From: Cordia subcordata
Taxonomy: Eukaryota; Streptophyta; Magnoliopsida; Boraginales; Cordiaceae
Direction: 5' to 3'
DNA length: 64,000 bases
Assembly: GCA_028554755.1 (NCBI GenBank)
Contig: JAPTOF010000017.1
Coordinates: 8,804,001 to 8,868,000, forward strand
The notes beneath the pieces are model-generated. The model was not told the origin of the DNA. It did no database searches and was given only the letters and a program-made list of their open reading frames with translations. The position numbers were made by a program, and so were the translations under genes. Below, in pieces: positions 20,897 through 31,250 of the stretch (position 1 is the first letter of the stretch; each line of letters begins with the position of its first letter).

Positions 20897-22281
20897 GAGG
20901 GTTGAGGTAGTGGAACTGAAGGTGAGTGAGCAGATGGAGGAACTTGCAGGTTAGGAATTTTTGGCTAACCCATAGTGTGCTTTGCATTTCGATTTTGATA
21001 GAAGTCATGTTATTTGAGCTTCCTTGTTATAGGTAAAAATAAATTCTGAGTATTGGTACTAGTATTGCAGAAGACATTTATACTGTCTCCGAAATTGAAG
21101 TGTATCGATATCATATTGCAGTTGCCTACTATACTATGATTTGCTAAAGTTTTGATTATGTTATGTTTGATATCTGTCAACAAGCAGATATGGTGATTAA
21201 TGCATTCTGGATTACTCACAGACTATGTATATAGCATCTGATGTTAAATTTATATGATTTGTTTTATGCTAAATTGTTTTGCTGTAGAAGTGTGGCACTC
21301 TCTCCTATACTTGATAGTTCAGTGAGAGTTTCTTTTGCTTACGAGTTGCTGTAGCATTGGCTTGGTTGTTATAGAAAGACATTTTGTCATTGAGCACAGT
21401 TACTTTCTTTTGGTCATACATGTGTGCACTTATCTCTCCAAACTGAATGGATCTGTTTTGTGTGCTTGTACATCTATATGGTTTCAGATCGATGCTTAGA
21501 TACATCTTATTGAAATTTAATACTAGTTAGCGTGCCTTTGACAGAGGGAATAATTCTTAGATGTTATTGTATCTTGGAGTTGGTTGTGGCTCATATAAGT
21601 AAAGAAGCAAATTAGTTAAGCTGTTTCAAGATACCGTTGTTATTTGTAGCTGTGATATCTTAGGCAATTTGCTAGAAGTCTAGATGGAAGTTGAATCATG
21701 GCTGAAAATCAATCTCAAGGACCCAGTGTATGTTGCATACACTGTAAGGAAAACTTATAAGATCATTGATCCATCGGTTTGATATTATTAGATGAGCGGC
21801 TGCACAATGATTGTTTGGCATGTCAGTCAATTGTTTTTGGAACTTAATGGTCTAGAGTTTGATTGAATGGCAGAACTGGATTTTGTTCGAGCTGAAGGGT
21901 CTAGTATCTGTCTTAGACAGCCACGGATTTGAAAATAGTTCCATTGTAGGGACCTTGTGTCGGAATTTGAGGTGACCTAAACGATCCGCCATTTAGAAAG
22001 ATGACAGCAAGATATTTTCAACTACATTCTTGGGAGGGAGGAGAAAAAAGAGCACCGCAGTGATATCTTTCTGTTGGAAAGTTAGTAGAATAAGGCTCAG
22101 TTTGGTTCTTTCGCGAGCTGCTACTGTTGCCAACTTGTATGAGCTAGACAATGCACCACTATAAATGATTCAAGTGTTGGTAGATATTAGAAATAAAAAT
22201 GTAAAGCAATGTCAAGAAGTTCTATGACACTGTTGTGCTTGTTTATACCTTACGTTGTTCTAGCTCTTTGCTTATTTGTGG

Positions 22282-22345
22282 CTTATAAGCACCAAATGGT
22301 AAAAAGTATGTGATAGCGTACTTTTTGTTTAGGTGCTTATAAGCA
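22282..22345. mobile_element. hairpin MITE remnant
   Basis: GCTTATAAGCACCAAATGG...AAAAAGTA at the left is mirrored by TACTTTTTGTTTAGGTGCTTATAAGC at the right. This forms an imperfect inverted repeat with a short loop, related in sequence to the hairpin at 59961-60033. Confidence 0.45.
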
Positions 22346-22595
22346 TGAAACACCCTCTTGAAAGTGCGTGTGGCTAACAGAAAAAGGTCTTTTTGTTGTT
22401 TTAACCCAGATGATTATGTGTGGTCATATTGCTCCAGCGGAGATAAGCCTTAGCCTACTATGAACCAGCAGTTTGGCTGGCTCATGGATTTTTTTGTTAG
22501 AGTTTATAATTATTATTTTCTTTCTGGACAGAAAAAAAATTGAAATTCATTCATTAAAAAACTGGCTAACCAATCCCTGAACAAGATTGGCTAAC

Positions 22596-22599
<4 letters not shown>

Positions 22600-22630
<31 letters not shown>
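22600..22630. repeat. (CT)n microsatellite
   Basis: Fifteen uninterrupted CT units followed by TTTATATATATAA. Confidence 0.95.
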
Positions 22631-22633
<3 letters not shown>

Positions 22634-24080
22634 TATATATAATAATGCATAATGAAAATACTAGAGCAAAAAACTTTTTAATAAGAATAGTATGCCATCG
22701 TATCCCTATAGCTAATTCTTTCTAAATAGTGTAAAATGCAGCTAATCTAACCTATAAATTATTAATTCCTTACTATAAAAGGAAAAGAATCATTCACGAC
22801 ACTTCTAACAACTTTAAAAAACATTATCAGAGCTTTTATGTGATCCGATGATCTAACACAAGTTTCAAGAGGCATGTCAATGGTTTAGATCGATCGGTGG
22901 CAATTAGGACGGTAAATGTGATTTGTATATATATATATTTTGAGGAATATTATGGTGGTTGAAGATAAAATAATGACTCTATCCCTCGAGGGTCAAAATT
23001 ATCGTACAAAATACTTAATAGAAGAAAAAAGTGGAGACGTCAAGTTGATTGGATTGGCTAACAATTTTATAAATGGGTGTAAGTAAAGAAGAGAGATTAA
23101 ATCGAATATGGCGATTTTCTCTAAAAGCGTGTAGATTAATTTTCTTTTGATTTGGGAAATGAACATGAAGATTCATTGCTAGGCAGTTGTTTGGTTCCTT
23201 TCAATGATGCTAGTGGCATTGTCCTTCTTCACTTGCACGATATTGCTGGATCAGGCTTTTGTCCATTATCCAAGATTCTCCACTAGATTAAATTTTAGTG
23301 ATGAGAGAAAAGAATATATAATAATTTTGTGTAATCCTTCAGATACAAATGCACCCCTGTGATGAAGTATCAATGCTTTTTCTTCTATCTTGTTTCTGTC
23401 TTCATTTTTCTGCAGCTAAAGCATCAGTGTGTTTCTTCTTAGATGTGCTCTGTCCTTATTGGCCTATGATGATGATCTGAAAAAATGATTCCATTGTTGT
23501 CTCGACAAGCTCTTGTAGCACCATTTTATTTTATTTTATTTTTTGAAATTCTAGGAAGTAAAAATCTATAATATTTTACAATTATAGAGAATTAGTCTCT
23601 TTTTTTTCATAAAAGAGACATACCATTGTATCACTATTTATTTATACAAGTACAATAATCCAGAAAAGACGAATACACTGGGAACGGTATTTGCATACCA
23701 CCTTATTGAATTTTAAAACAACAGAAAAAGAAAAGAAAAGAAAATAAAAAAATGAAATAAGCTTGCTCTTGAGCCTTGACTTTATAGCGTTCAACTCATT
23801 CTCTATTACCCGCAACTGCAACATGAAATGTTACATCTTAATGTTAGTACATAAACAACAACATCATCTTATTAGTCAGCAGCAATGTTTAATAGCAAAA
23901 TTTAATATCTTTTTAGGGCCTCTAGCACATATAGTTTTTTTTTTTTTTTTTTTTTTGTTTTATGGATTATGTAGACCACCTAATATCTATATTGAAACTA
24001 CTATGGAAATGAATGCATTATCCACAATATTGAATAACCATGTCTGAAATTTAGACGATGTAGACATTTACCATGAATGA

Positions 24081-24569
24081 TTAATCAGAACTCCTACTGA
24101 AACAATCAAGCAACCCACAGCAATTCTTCCAAGAAGCCTGAGTAGGTGGCTGCCAAATGAGAGGACAATAGTTAGTTTAGTGACGTATCTGATCCGGCCG
24201 ATGATACAATTACGATAAAATAATTATAAGAACAGTTCCTGACATTCATGATATCTGTCGATCTGTCATAACTTTACAAGAGGGATTCACTTATAGATAA
24301 CGGGTATACGTAAAATTTTTAACCTGATTTTCTGCACTTGGAGGTATTTCTCTAGATCCAGCATCAGCAGCTACTGGCTCTGAAACAGGCGATGTTGCTT
24401 CACCAGAAGGCCCTCCTTTAACTAAATCTTTTGCAGCAGCAGAACTCTTAGCTTCATCAACTTTCTCTTTAGCCTTTTCTTTCTGTTCATCAGTAGCTTC
24501 CTTCACTGTCTCAGAGATCTTCTCAACTGCTTCAGTGGCCTTTTCTTCCACTTTCTGAGGCTCAGCCAT
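24081..24569 (-). CDS. small plant protein with C-terminal Trp/Cys-Cys motif, two exons
   Basis: My model is exon 1 at 24569-24324 and exon 2 at 24149-24081, joined across a 174-bp intron. The donor is AATCAG/GTTAAA and the acceptor ATTTGGCAG/CCACC; the phase is 0. The product has 104 residues. It begins MAEPQKVEEK, and residues 3-50 are Glu/Lys/Ala-rich and probably helical. A Pro/Ser/Ala linker reaches to 82. Exon 2 adds PPTQASWKNCCGLLDCFSRS, ending in SSD. The join produces a conserved-looking WKxCCGLL tail, which strongly supports the splice. Adjacent cysteines could be S-acylation sites (inference). An in-frame ATG at 24587 could add six residues. I do not know a function. Without the splice the frame runs into intron sequence and stops. 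Confidence 0.65.
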
Positions 24570-25870
24570 TTGTCTGTTTTTTGGCATTCAGCAAATGTGT
24601 TTGATTGAAGAATAAAGCAATTGAATATCTAAATAATATACTGTGGATATATTAAACTACCAGCAATAAAATATAGAAGGTTACTTGTGTTACTGGAATT
24701 CTACAAAAGTATACAATTGTGACATTTGATTAAATAAGACTACATATACCATAATACAATCCTTGAATCTATCGAAATTGTACTATGGGCCTGTTTGAAT
24801 TGGTTTTTTTTTTTTTTTTCTAGAAAGAAGTACTTTTTTTTTTTCCTGAAAAAGTTGCATTAAATTTGCAATAACTATTTGATTTGATTTCTAAAAAAAT
24901 TAAAATTCTGAAAAAAGCTCAAATACAGTTTTTTTTTAGAAATTAGAATTTTTAGTTCTAAAAAAAAAACTATTTTTAAGAAACTATTAAAAAAAGTGCT
25001 TTTGAAAAAAGCCAATCCAAACGAGCCCTACAACTAACGTTCATCTCGACCACTAGACCGTGCAGGCTGTGACTGGTTCATGTTTTCTTTTTTCGTTTTT
25101 GATCAAAAGATAGTAATATTTTCAAAATGAAAAAATAAAAGTTATATACAAAATAGTCGACACCAATCGAATCAAAACACACAATTAAGAACACGAAATA
25201 ACCCCACGGGCGGGGCAACCATCTAGCTTGGGGGAAGTAAGCCTAGTTGTACATCTCTTGTTAATTAATCAATAATTTTATTAGCGCTCTTGGTACGTGA
25301 TATTTTCTTTATTCTTATCTGAAATGGAAGGAAGTGGACACTTGGGATATTGACTTCAGTTAATTTTTGCTCAAAGCTACATTTTATATAGTGATTGATT
25401 AATCAAATAAAAAAGTAATATTTCTTCAAATCTCACTTTCTATGCCAATTCACATGAATCTACTTGCGTATTTTTGACGTGTCTAACCACACTCTCCGCA
25501 CCATTTTTTATTTTGCCAAAAAAATTTTGATTTCTTTCTTGATACTAATTGAAACTGAAATATAATATCGTATTAAAATTTATATTTTATCAAACGATTT
25601 AGAAATTTTTCTTTTTTTTAGACGACAAGGACTACTCCCACAAAATCTTCCGAATTTGTATTAAGGTCGAAATTTCAAAAGAAACTAGTCTTCCAAATCT
25701 CACCCAAGGAGAATAAATTTTCACAATAATTGAGTATATAAGTCACTCGCCTACATGTTCTGCCGTTCCACCATTATACTAATCCCTACACTCTTCCGAG
25801 AGAGATAAGAAAAATCTTTATTCTAAATAATATAACTGTGAAAAAGAAATAATTCTATCTATTTATCCAT
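24570..25870. other. intergenic, contains one MITE
   Basis: Apart from the MITE at 24787-25028, no gene is seen. The first part is presumably leader and promoter of the minus-strand small gene. Confidence 0.5.
24787..25028. mobile_element. Tourist-like MITE, copy 1
   Basis: The ends are GGGCCTGTTTGAATTGG and CCAATCCAAACGAGCCC, inverted with two mismatches. The interior is T-rich then A-rich, with AAAAAAGCTC/ CTTTTxxAAAA blocks shared with 45417-45642 and 57357-57610. The flanking triplets are TAT and TAC, a possible decayed 3-bp duplication. Confidence 0.7.
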
Positions 25871-25872
25871 AA

Positions 25873-26133
25873 AGGGTTAGTGTGATAATTAAGATTTGGG
25901 CCTTTATATATCCTGTTTGTCATCTGGTTTTGGGCTTAATTTGGGCCGTAATAATTTTGTTGAGTTTCTGGGCTTAACCCAATTCCCATTAAACCTAGTG
26001 GTAATTTGAGTGTCTAGTCGATATATAATCATGTAAATTCCATATCCAAAAAAAAAAAAAAAGAAAAAAGAAAAAAAAAACAAAACGTTGTAATTTATCA
26101 TAGTTTATGCCAACTCCACCCTCAAAAACCCTA
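25873..26133 (+). promoter_or_regulatory. ribosome-biogenesis type promoter: site II elements and telo-box
   Basis: Four site II motifs (TGGGCC or TGGGCT) start at 25897, 25931, 25942 and 25969. A telo-box AAACCCTA lies at 26126-26133, and AGGGTTAG at 25873. In plants this combination is typical of genes for ribosomal proteins and ribosome assembly and is bound by TCP-class factors in growing cells. It fits the L1-domain gene that follows 38 bp after the telo-box. Confidence 0.65.
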
Positions 26134-26171
26134 CAGAAACCCTCATACGCCATACCAAAGTCACTCTTGCA

Positions 26172-27488
26172 ATGCCCGCCGCCGCCACCACCGCTGCTAC
26201 CACCGCCTCCAAGGTGGCTTCCACCACCGTGGAAAGAGCAGTGACGGCCCTGGTCAAATGGAAAGAAGCTCAGTCAAAAACCCAAAACCCAAAACTAATC
26301 CCAGACGATGATTTCATTTACCTAATCATAACCCTCAAGAAAATCCCACCAAAATCACGCACTAACCCCTTCAAAATCCCCCTCCCCCACCCACTTCACA
26401 CCCCGCCGTCGTCGGACCTCTGCCTCATCATCGACGACAGACCCAATTCGAAACCCAACAAAAAAGCCGTTAAAAAATTGGTGAATGAGGAAAGTATTCC
26501 TATCGCGAAAGTGATGACCCTTTCTAAGCTGAAAACTGATTATAAGCCCTTTGAAGCGAAGAGAAAGTTGTGTGATTCGTATGATTTGTTTCTAGTTGAT
26601 AAAAGGGTTGTGCACTTTTTGCCTAAGTTGTTGGGGAAGGAGTTTTTTAAGAAGAGGAAGTTGCCGGTGGGTGTGGATTTGGGGAAGAAGGATTGGAGAG
26701 GGCAGGTGGAGAAGGCGTGCCGGTCCGGGTTGATGTATTTGAGGACGGGGACTTGTTGTGTGGTGAAGGTTGGGAAGTTGGCAATGGGGAAGGAGGAGAT
26801 TGTGGAGAATGTGGTGGAAGGGATTGAAGGAGCGGTCGGGATTGTGCCGAAGAATTGGCGTGGTGTTAGGAGTTTGCATTTGAAGTTGGCGGATTCGGTT
26901 GCGTTGCCTTTGTATCAGGCGTTGCCTGATGTGAAGTTGAAGATTGAGGGTGCGAAGAAGGAAGGTAAGGATGTGAGTGGGAGTGTGGTTGAAGCCAAGG
27001 CCGAGAGTACGGATGATGAGGGGTTGAAGGCAAAGGAGGGGAAGAAGAAGAAAAAAGGGAGGATTCGTGAGGTTCGGTATATGGATGTTGCATTAGTTGG
27101 AGAGGAATTGGTGAATGAGGAGGATGAGGACGAGATGGTGAAGAGTGAGGAGAGTGCCGGTGAGGAATTGGGGGACGATAAGGATGTGGGAAAGAAGAGA
27201 AAGAAGGGAGGTTTAGTGAAGGGATTCGAGGATGAACAGAGTGATGAAGAGAGTGAAGAGAATGATGATTTTGGTAGTGATGATCTTGGGAGTAAGAAAA
27301 GAAAGAAGTCAAAATCAGAAAAACTGGCAAAGAAAGGCAGAAAAGTGGGGAAAACTGATGATCTTAAAGAAAAGAAAGAGAGGTCTTCACAGAAGGGGAA
27401 GAGGAAGAGCGACATTGTAGGGAAGTCGAATGAAGGATCAAGTAAAGCCAAGGATAAAAGAAGCAAGAAAAGAGTGGCAGCTGCTTGA
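26172..27488 (+). CDS. ribosomal L1 domain-containing protein (UTP30/RSL1D1-like)
   Basis: A 438-residue single-exon protein. Residues 1-20 are an Ala/Thr-rich head. A ribosomal L1-type fold runs from about 20 to 256. Landmarks are ERAVTALVKW, DDFIYLIITLKKIP, CLIIDD near 84-89, YDLFLVDKRVVHFLPKLLGK near 137-156, TGTCCVVKVGKLAM near 192-205 and a final LHLKLADSVALPLYQ. Residues 260-438 are low-complexity acidic and lysine-rich blocks (KKKKKGR, KKRKKGG, KKRKKSKSEK) that would serve as nuclear/nucleolar localisation signals. Relatives such as yeast Utp30/Cic1 and human RSL1D1 act in pre-rRNA processing in the nucleolus. The start context is GCAATGCC. Codon use shifts from C-rich at the 5' end to G-rich later, probably compositional. 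Confidence 0.8.
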   Translation: MPAAATTAATTASKVASTTVERAVTALVKWKEAQSKTQNPKLIPDDDFIYLIITLKKIPPKSRTNPFKIPLPHPLHTPPSSDLCLIIDDRPNSKPNKKAVKKLVNEESIPIAKVMTLSKLKTDYKPFEAKRKLCDSYDLFLVDKRVVHFLPKLLGKEFFKKRKLPVGVDLGKKDWRGQVEKACRSGLMYLRTGTCCVVKVGKLAMGKEEIVENVVEGIEGAVGIVPKNWRGVRSLHLKLADSVALPLYQALPDVKLKIEGAKKEGKDVSGSVVEAKAESTDDEGLKAKEGKKKKKGRIREVRYMDVALVGEELVNEEDEDEMVKSEESAGEELGDDKDVGKKRKKGGLVKGFEDEQSDEESEENDDFGSDDLGSKKRKKSKSEKLAKKGRKVGKTDDLKEKKERSSQKGKRKSDIVGKSNEGSSKAKDKRSKKRVAAA

Positions 27489-30400
27489 TCGACTTAAAAG
27501 ACAACCTTTTGTACTAGTTTTCCAAGCTTGGTTTTTCTGAGGAAATTTATTGCTCTTTCAACTTCAAATTTTTGTAATACAACAGCAATTTTCATTTATT
27601 AGTTTTTCGTCTATCTTGGAAGTTTAAATTGCATTTGGAGTACTATAGCTTTCATCTCAGTTAGTGCATTTACTAAATTTTAAAGATGCGTGGTTAGGCT
27701 TCCGTTTATGCTGGTCAAACTATAGTTGTTAGTTTATATATGAATGCCATACTCACGAATTTTGGACATTTGAAGACACTTGTTGAGAAACTCTTACTAT
27801 CTGTTTGCATCATCTATTGGTTGGTTACAGATCTATATATTAGTTACTTATTGGTTGGTTACAAATCTATATATTATTTACCTGTAAATACATGGTTGAG
27901 CTTTGAGCAATTGTATTTTAAGAGGATTTGAAGTTTTTGTTGCAATTGATCACATTTGACTTTAGATTCCTGAGCTCCTGCGTTTTACTTTTTAGTTTTT
28001 CCCTCTGTCAAGAATTCAGTATCAAATATCATCATAAGTTGGACGATAGGATTGATGATGATGTGAGGATGGGTTAGACAGGGAGAAGTAAAGATGATGA
28101 AAAGGTGTTAGAAGATTGAGATGTGTATTTCTACTTTCGGAGTTGTGAGAAAACACATGAAAAGAGGAATTCCCTGGAGTTCACGTATAGGGAATTAGAG
28201 CAGGATGAAGTAGTAACCATGGATGTGTCCGTATATAACTCTGAGTTTTAGTTTAGAATCAAAATGATTATCTGTTATTAACTAATTATTGAAAGTTATT
28301 GACTCCATGCTGTGCTGGACATGGAAGCCAGAATGGGTATATGGAATCTGGAAAGAGGTAGTTTGATTTCTCATTTCCATGTATAGAAGTCTTACGCTGA
28401 GAGAAGACAGACTACGCTTAAGAAAATGGGCCATGCTTCTAAACTCTTAGAAATTGTTCTTTACCCGCAGTGCTCTGTGTTCTCCTGCTTGTGACTTGAT
28501 GTTTATCTGTACATGCATTTGTGCAGAATCTATTAGAACATCTAATTCTGCGTGGTATTGCCATTTCAGAGAATGACGAGACACTGTTTTACCTAAACAA
28601 GGCATTTCTTTTCTTTTCCAAAAGAGGTTCTTGTGTTCTTTGTATTATCTTTCTACTTCACCATGACTTGGTGCTGTATTGGATTTACTCTAATCCTATA
28701 ATCTGTCCTCGTTTTCCGTTACATTCAGACAAGGTACTTATTCTGGTGGGTACATTGTGTGTCTTCTATGCAACTTGCAGTCACATATCTTTGTGTGTTA
28801 AGCAGGCCTCTTCTACTAACCGGTGTTTAGCTAAAGCTTCGTCTAATCCTGGACTCTTGGCGTATCAGCTATCAGCTTTTAATGGGCTTCAACATGAACA
28901 TGGTCAGGAATTCCACGTTATGTATGTTTATCATGGATTTGCTTCTCCCTCCCCATATTGTTATATGCCTACAAAGAAGTCCACTTGCTGGTTATTCCAA
29001 GCGGTGCAAACCTTTCTCCTTTATGAAGTTGTCAAAAAAAGTATTCTGTCTGCAATCATGTTTGACTATCACACAGAAGTGAGGAATTGTTGAAACTTTT
29101 CAGTTTCAAATGATCATCATGCTTTTGAGTATCACTTGGTTGCTGCACTCATTGTCTCTGCTATCTGTTTCTAAACATATTATCCAGAAATCTGCAGTTT
29201 TGCCATGGAGCTGTATCTCTGATATTTTCCAATGTTTGCATTTGAATATATGTATTTCTGTTATGCGTAAACCCTTTTTCTTGGTCAACCGTAATGCGTA
29301 AACTTGGAAGCTCTTTAATATTGTGCTATCAGCCATATATGGTGGTGAATCCGTTCCCGGGCCTTGTATACACCGCAAGGAGGGGGATGCCGAAGTTTAG
29401 AAGTATTAGTGTATTATCTTGCTCATGCTTGCTTGCTAAGGGACTATATGTGTGGCAGGTCTGAACGTTCTTAGCATGGAGCAATGGACAAAATAGACAT
29501 TCGTTGTCAAGAATGCTAAGATCTGCTCCGGTATAGACCATTGACCCCCTGGAAAGTTCAAGATAAACGACTATGTTCTTTTGTTTTTGGGTTGGATAAA
29601 TGATTGTGTTTGAAAGTGGTATGATTTAACTTAATTAGATACAAAGTTTTTTGAGATGACCTCTGAGAAGAATATCTTTTAGGTGATTTGGACTTGAGAT
29701 GAAGTCCTTTGCTTGCCTTTCATGCATTCTTTTCATTGGAAATTATTTTCCACTTAATTTTTGTGGTGAAAACCAAATAGGAGAAAAAAATTTATTTTCT
29801 TGAAATTTTCCAGGAAAATATTTTTCATAAAAAATATTTAATGAAAATAAATTATTTTCCACAAAAAAAAAAAAAGCGGAGCCAAAATTGATCGAATAAC
29901 TAACAAACTAGGTAGACAAAACAAAAATGGTCTAGATTGAAACAAAAAATAATTAAGTGATTTGAAACTTCATATAAATTTCATAACTTATAGCCAATTT
30001 TATCCTTATGTAAACTATGAGGTTTATTTGGGCTCTATTCTGAAGTAATTACCTTGTGAAAAGACTTTTTATCCCCCGAAAATGAACATAAGAGATGATT
30101 ATGAAGATTCTTTGGCTAGCAATAAAGTTTGCGGAACATCAGTCTAATACCGTGATTATAGAGATGATTATGAGGAGGGTTGGTGCAGAAATCAGTGATT
30201 CACAAAATTACAACAACAAAAGATAAACACAACATTGGAACAAAGAACAAGGAGCCAAAAAAGTCGACACTACCAACAGTCAACATGTACTCAAAGATTT
30301 TAAAAGTAGTTCCAACAAATGTAAGCATTTGAAATTTCAAAATAAAAACTATAACTGTAACAGGCAACAAGAACTAAATTCGTCGCCAAATAAAAATGAG

Positions 30401-31110
30401 TTCAACTGGACTTATTAACCAAAACAGAGACTAGATCCCCCAACTCGTCTTTGAATTGGATCTGTTGTGAATGAATCACTATTAGAAAATTATCTCTCTC
30501 TTTTTTTTTTTTTGTGACCGAACAAAATATTTGATTAAAAATACAAGGGGCTATCCAACATACACGACATCAAGCATATAGTTTAATACACTTATACAAT
30601 TCAAGCAGATGTACAACCTTTCAATTATTTGAAAGAGTACCTCCGTAATTAAATGATCAGTAACTCAATTCACCTCACATTAGACGCCGTAAAAAAATTT
30701 ATAGCATCATCGACAATAAATTGTCTTTTTGTTTTGAACATCTAAACTTTTTCAGGCATTCTATTACCAGTTTTTAAATCAGGCTGGAAGAATAAAATCG
30801 TAACGTAACAAATTGAGTGATCACTCGAATTTAAGCTCGATTAATTTTAAAGTGAAAAATGGTACCATTTAGTTACAAATAAGGTTAAATCAAAAGAAAC
30901 AAGACAAGAAAACAGGCGGAGAGAGTATCTTTTCATAATCCAACAAGAGGAACAGTACTATCTTGTTCCTACGCGGACTTGTACATTTCTTCATCGTAAT
31001 TCGTGCTTTGTCCGCAACAGACATTGCCCTCCTTAAACCCACAAAAAACATTAACATTGCATTACAAAAACCAGAAGTTTAAGGTGTTTTGAGTTAAAAA
31101 GAGACCCCTT
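27489..31110. other. intergenic; 190-codon open frame at 28521-29093 not called
   Basis: The 3' end of the L1-domain gene is probably near 27600. The rest has no convincing gene. An open frame at 28521-29093 has no domain, is Cys/Phe/Ser-rich, and follows an acceptor-like TTTGTGCAG, so it may be part of a non-coding or extended transcript. A-rich homopolymers occur near 29868 and 31208. Confidence 0.45.
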
Positions 31111-31120
31111 TGCCACCACT

Positions 31121-31126
31121 TTATAA
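31121..31126 (+). promoter_or_regulatory. candidate TATA box
   Basis: ACTTTATAACC lies 130 bp upstream of the ATG at 31251, with a CCACC-rich flank. This is a plausible promoter for the weak gene model that follows. Confidence 0.3.
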
Positions 31127-31250
31127 CCTTTTTCAAACACCAAATCTATTGCAAAAAACGAACACAAGACGCCCCATTTTTATTGGGGTCTTTTTAGAGT
31201 GACCCAAAAAGACCAAAAAAAAAAAAAAAAAGAAAGGAAAAAGCTCGTTC

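Larger units (their letters stand above)
20897..24080. other. intergenic region, 3' flank of the PMD-like gene then repeats
   Basis: The first few hundred bases are probably 3' UTR. Beyond that there are no coding signals. It contains a (CT)n microsatellite at 22600-22630, a hairpin-like MITE remnant at 22282-22345, and poly(T) at 23936-23956. Confidence 0.5.

Noticed and set aside
26866..27466. Long minus-strand frames (154 and 183 codons) opposite the L1-domain gene
   Set aside because: Ser/Pro/His/Phe-rich antisense shadows of the Lys/Glu-rich plus-strand coding region.
28521..29093. 190-codon open frame
   Set aside because: No domain, unusual Cys/Phe/Ser composition, no TATA or leader, and overlap with other frames. 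More likely chance or non-coding transcript sequence.
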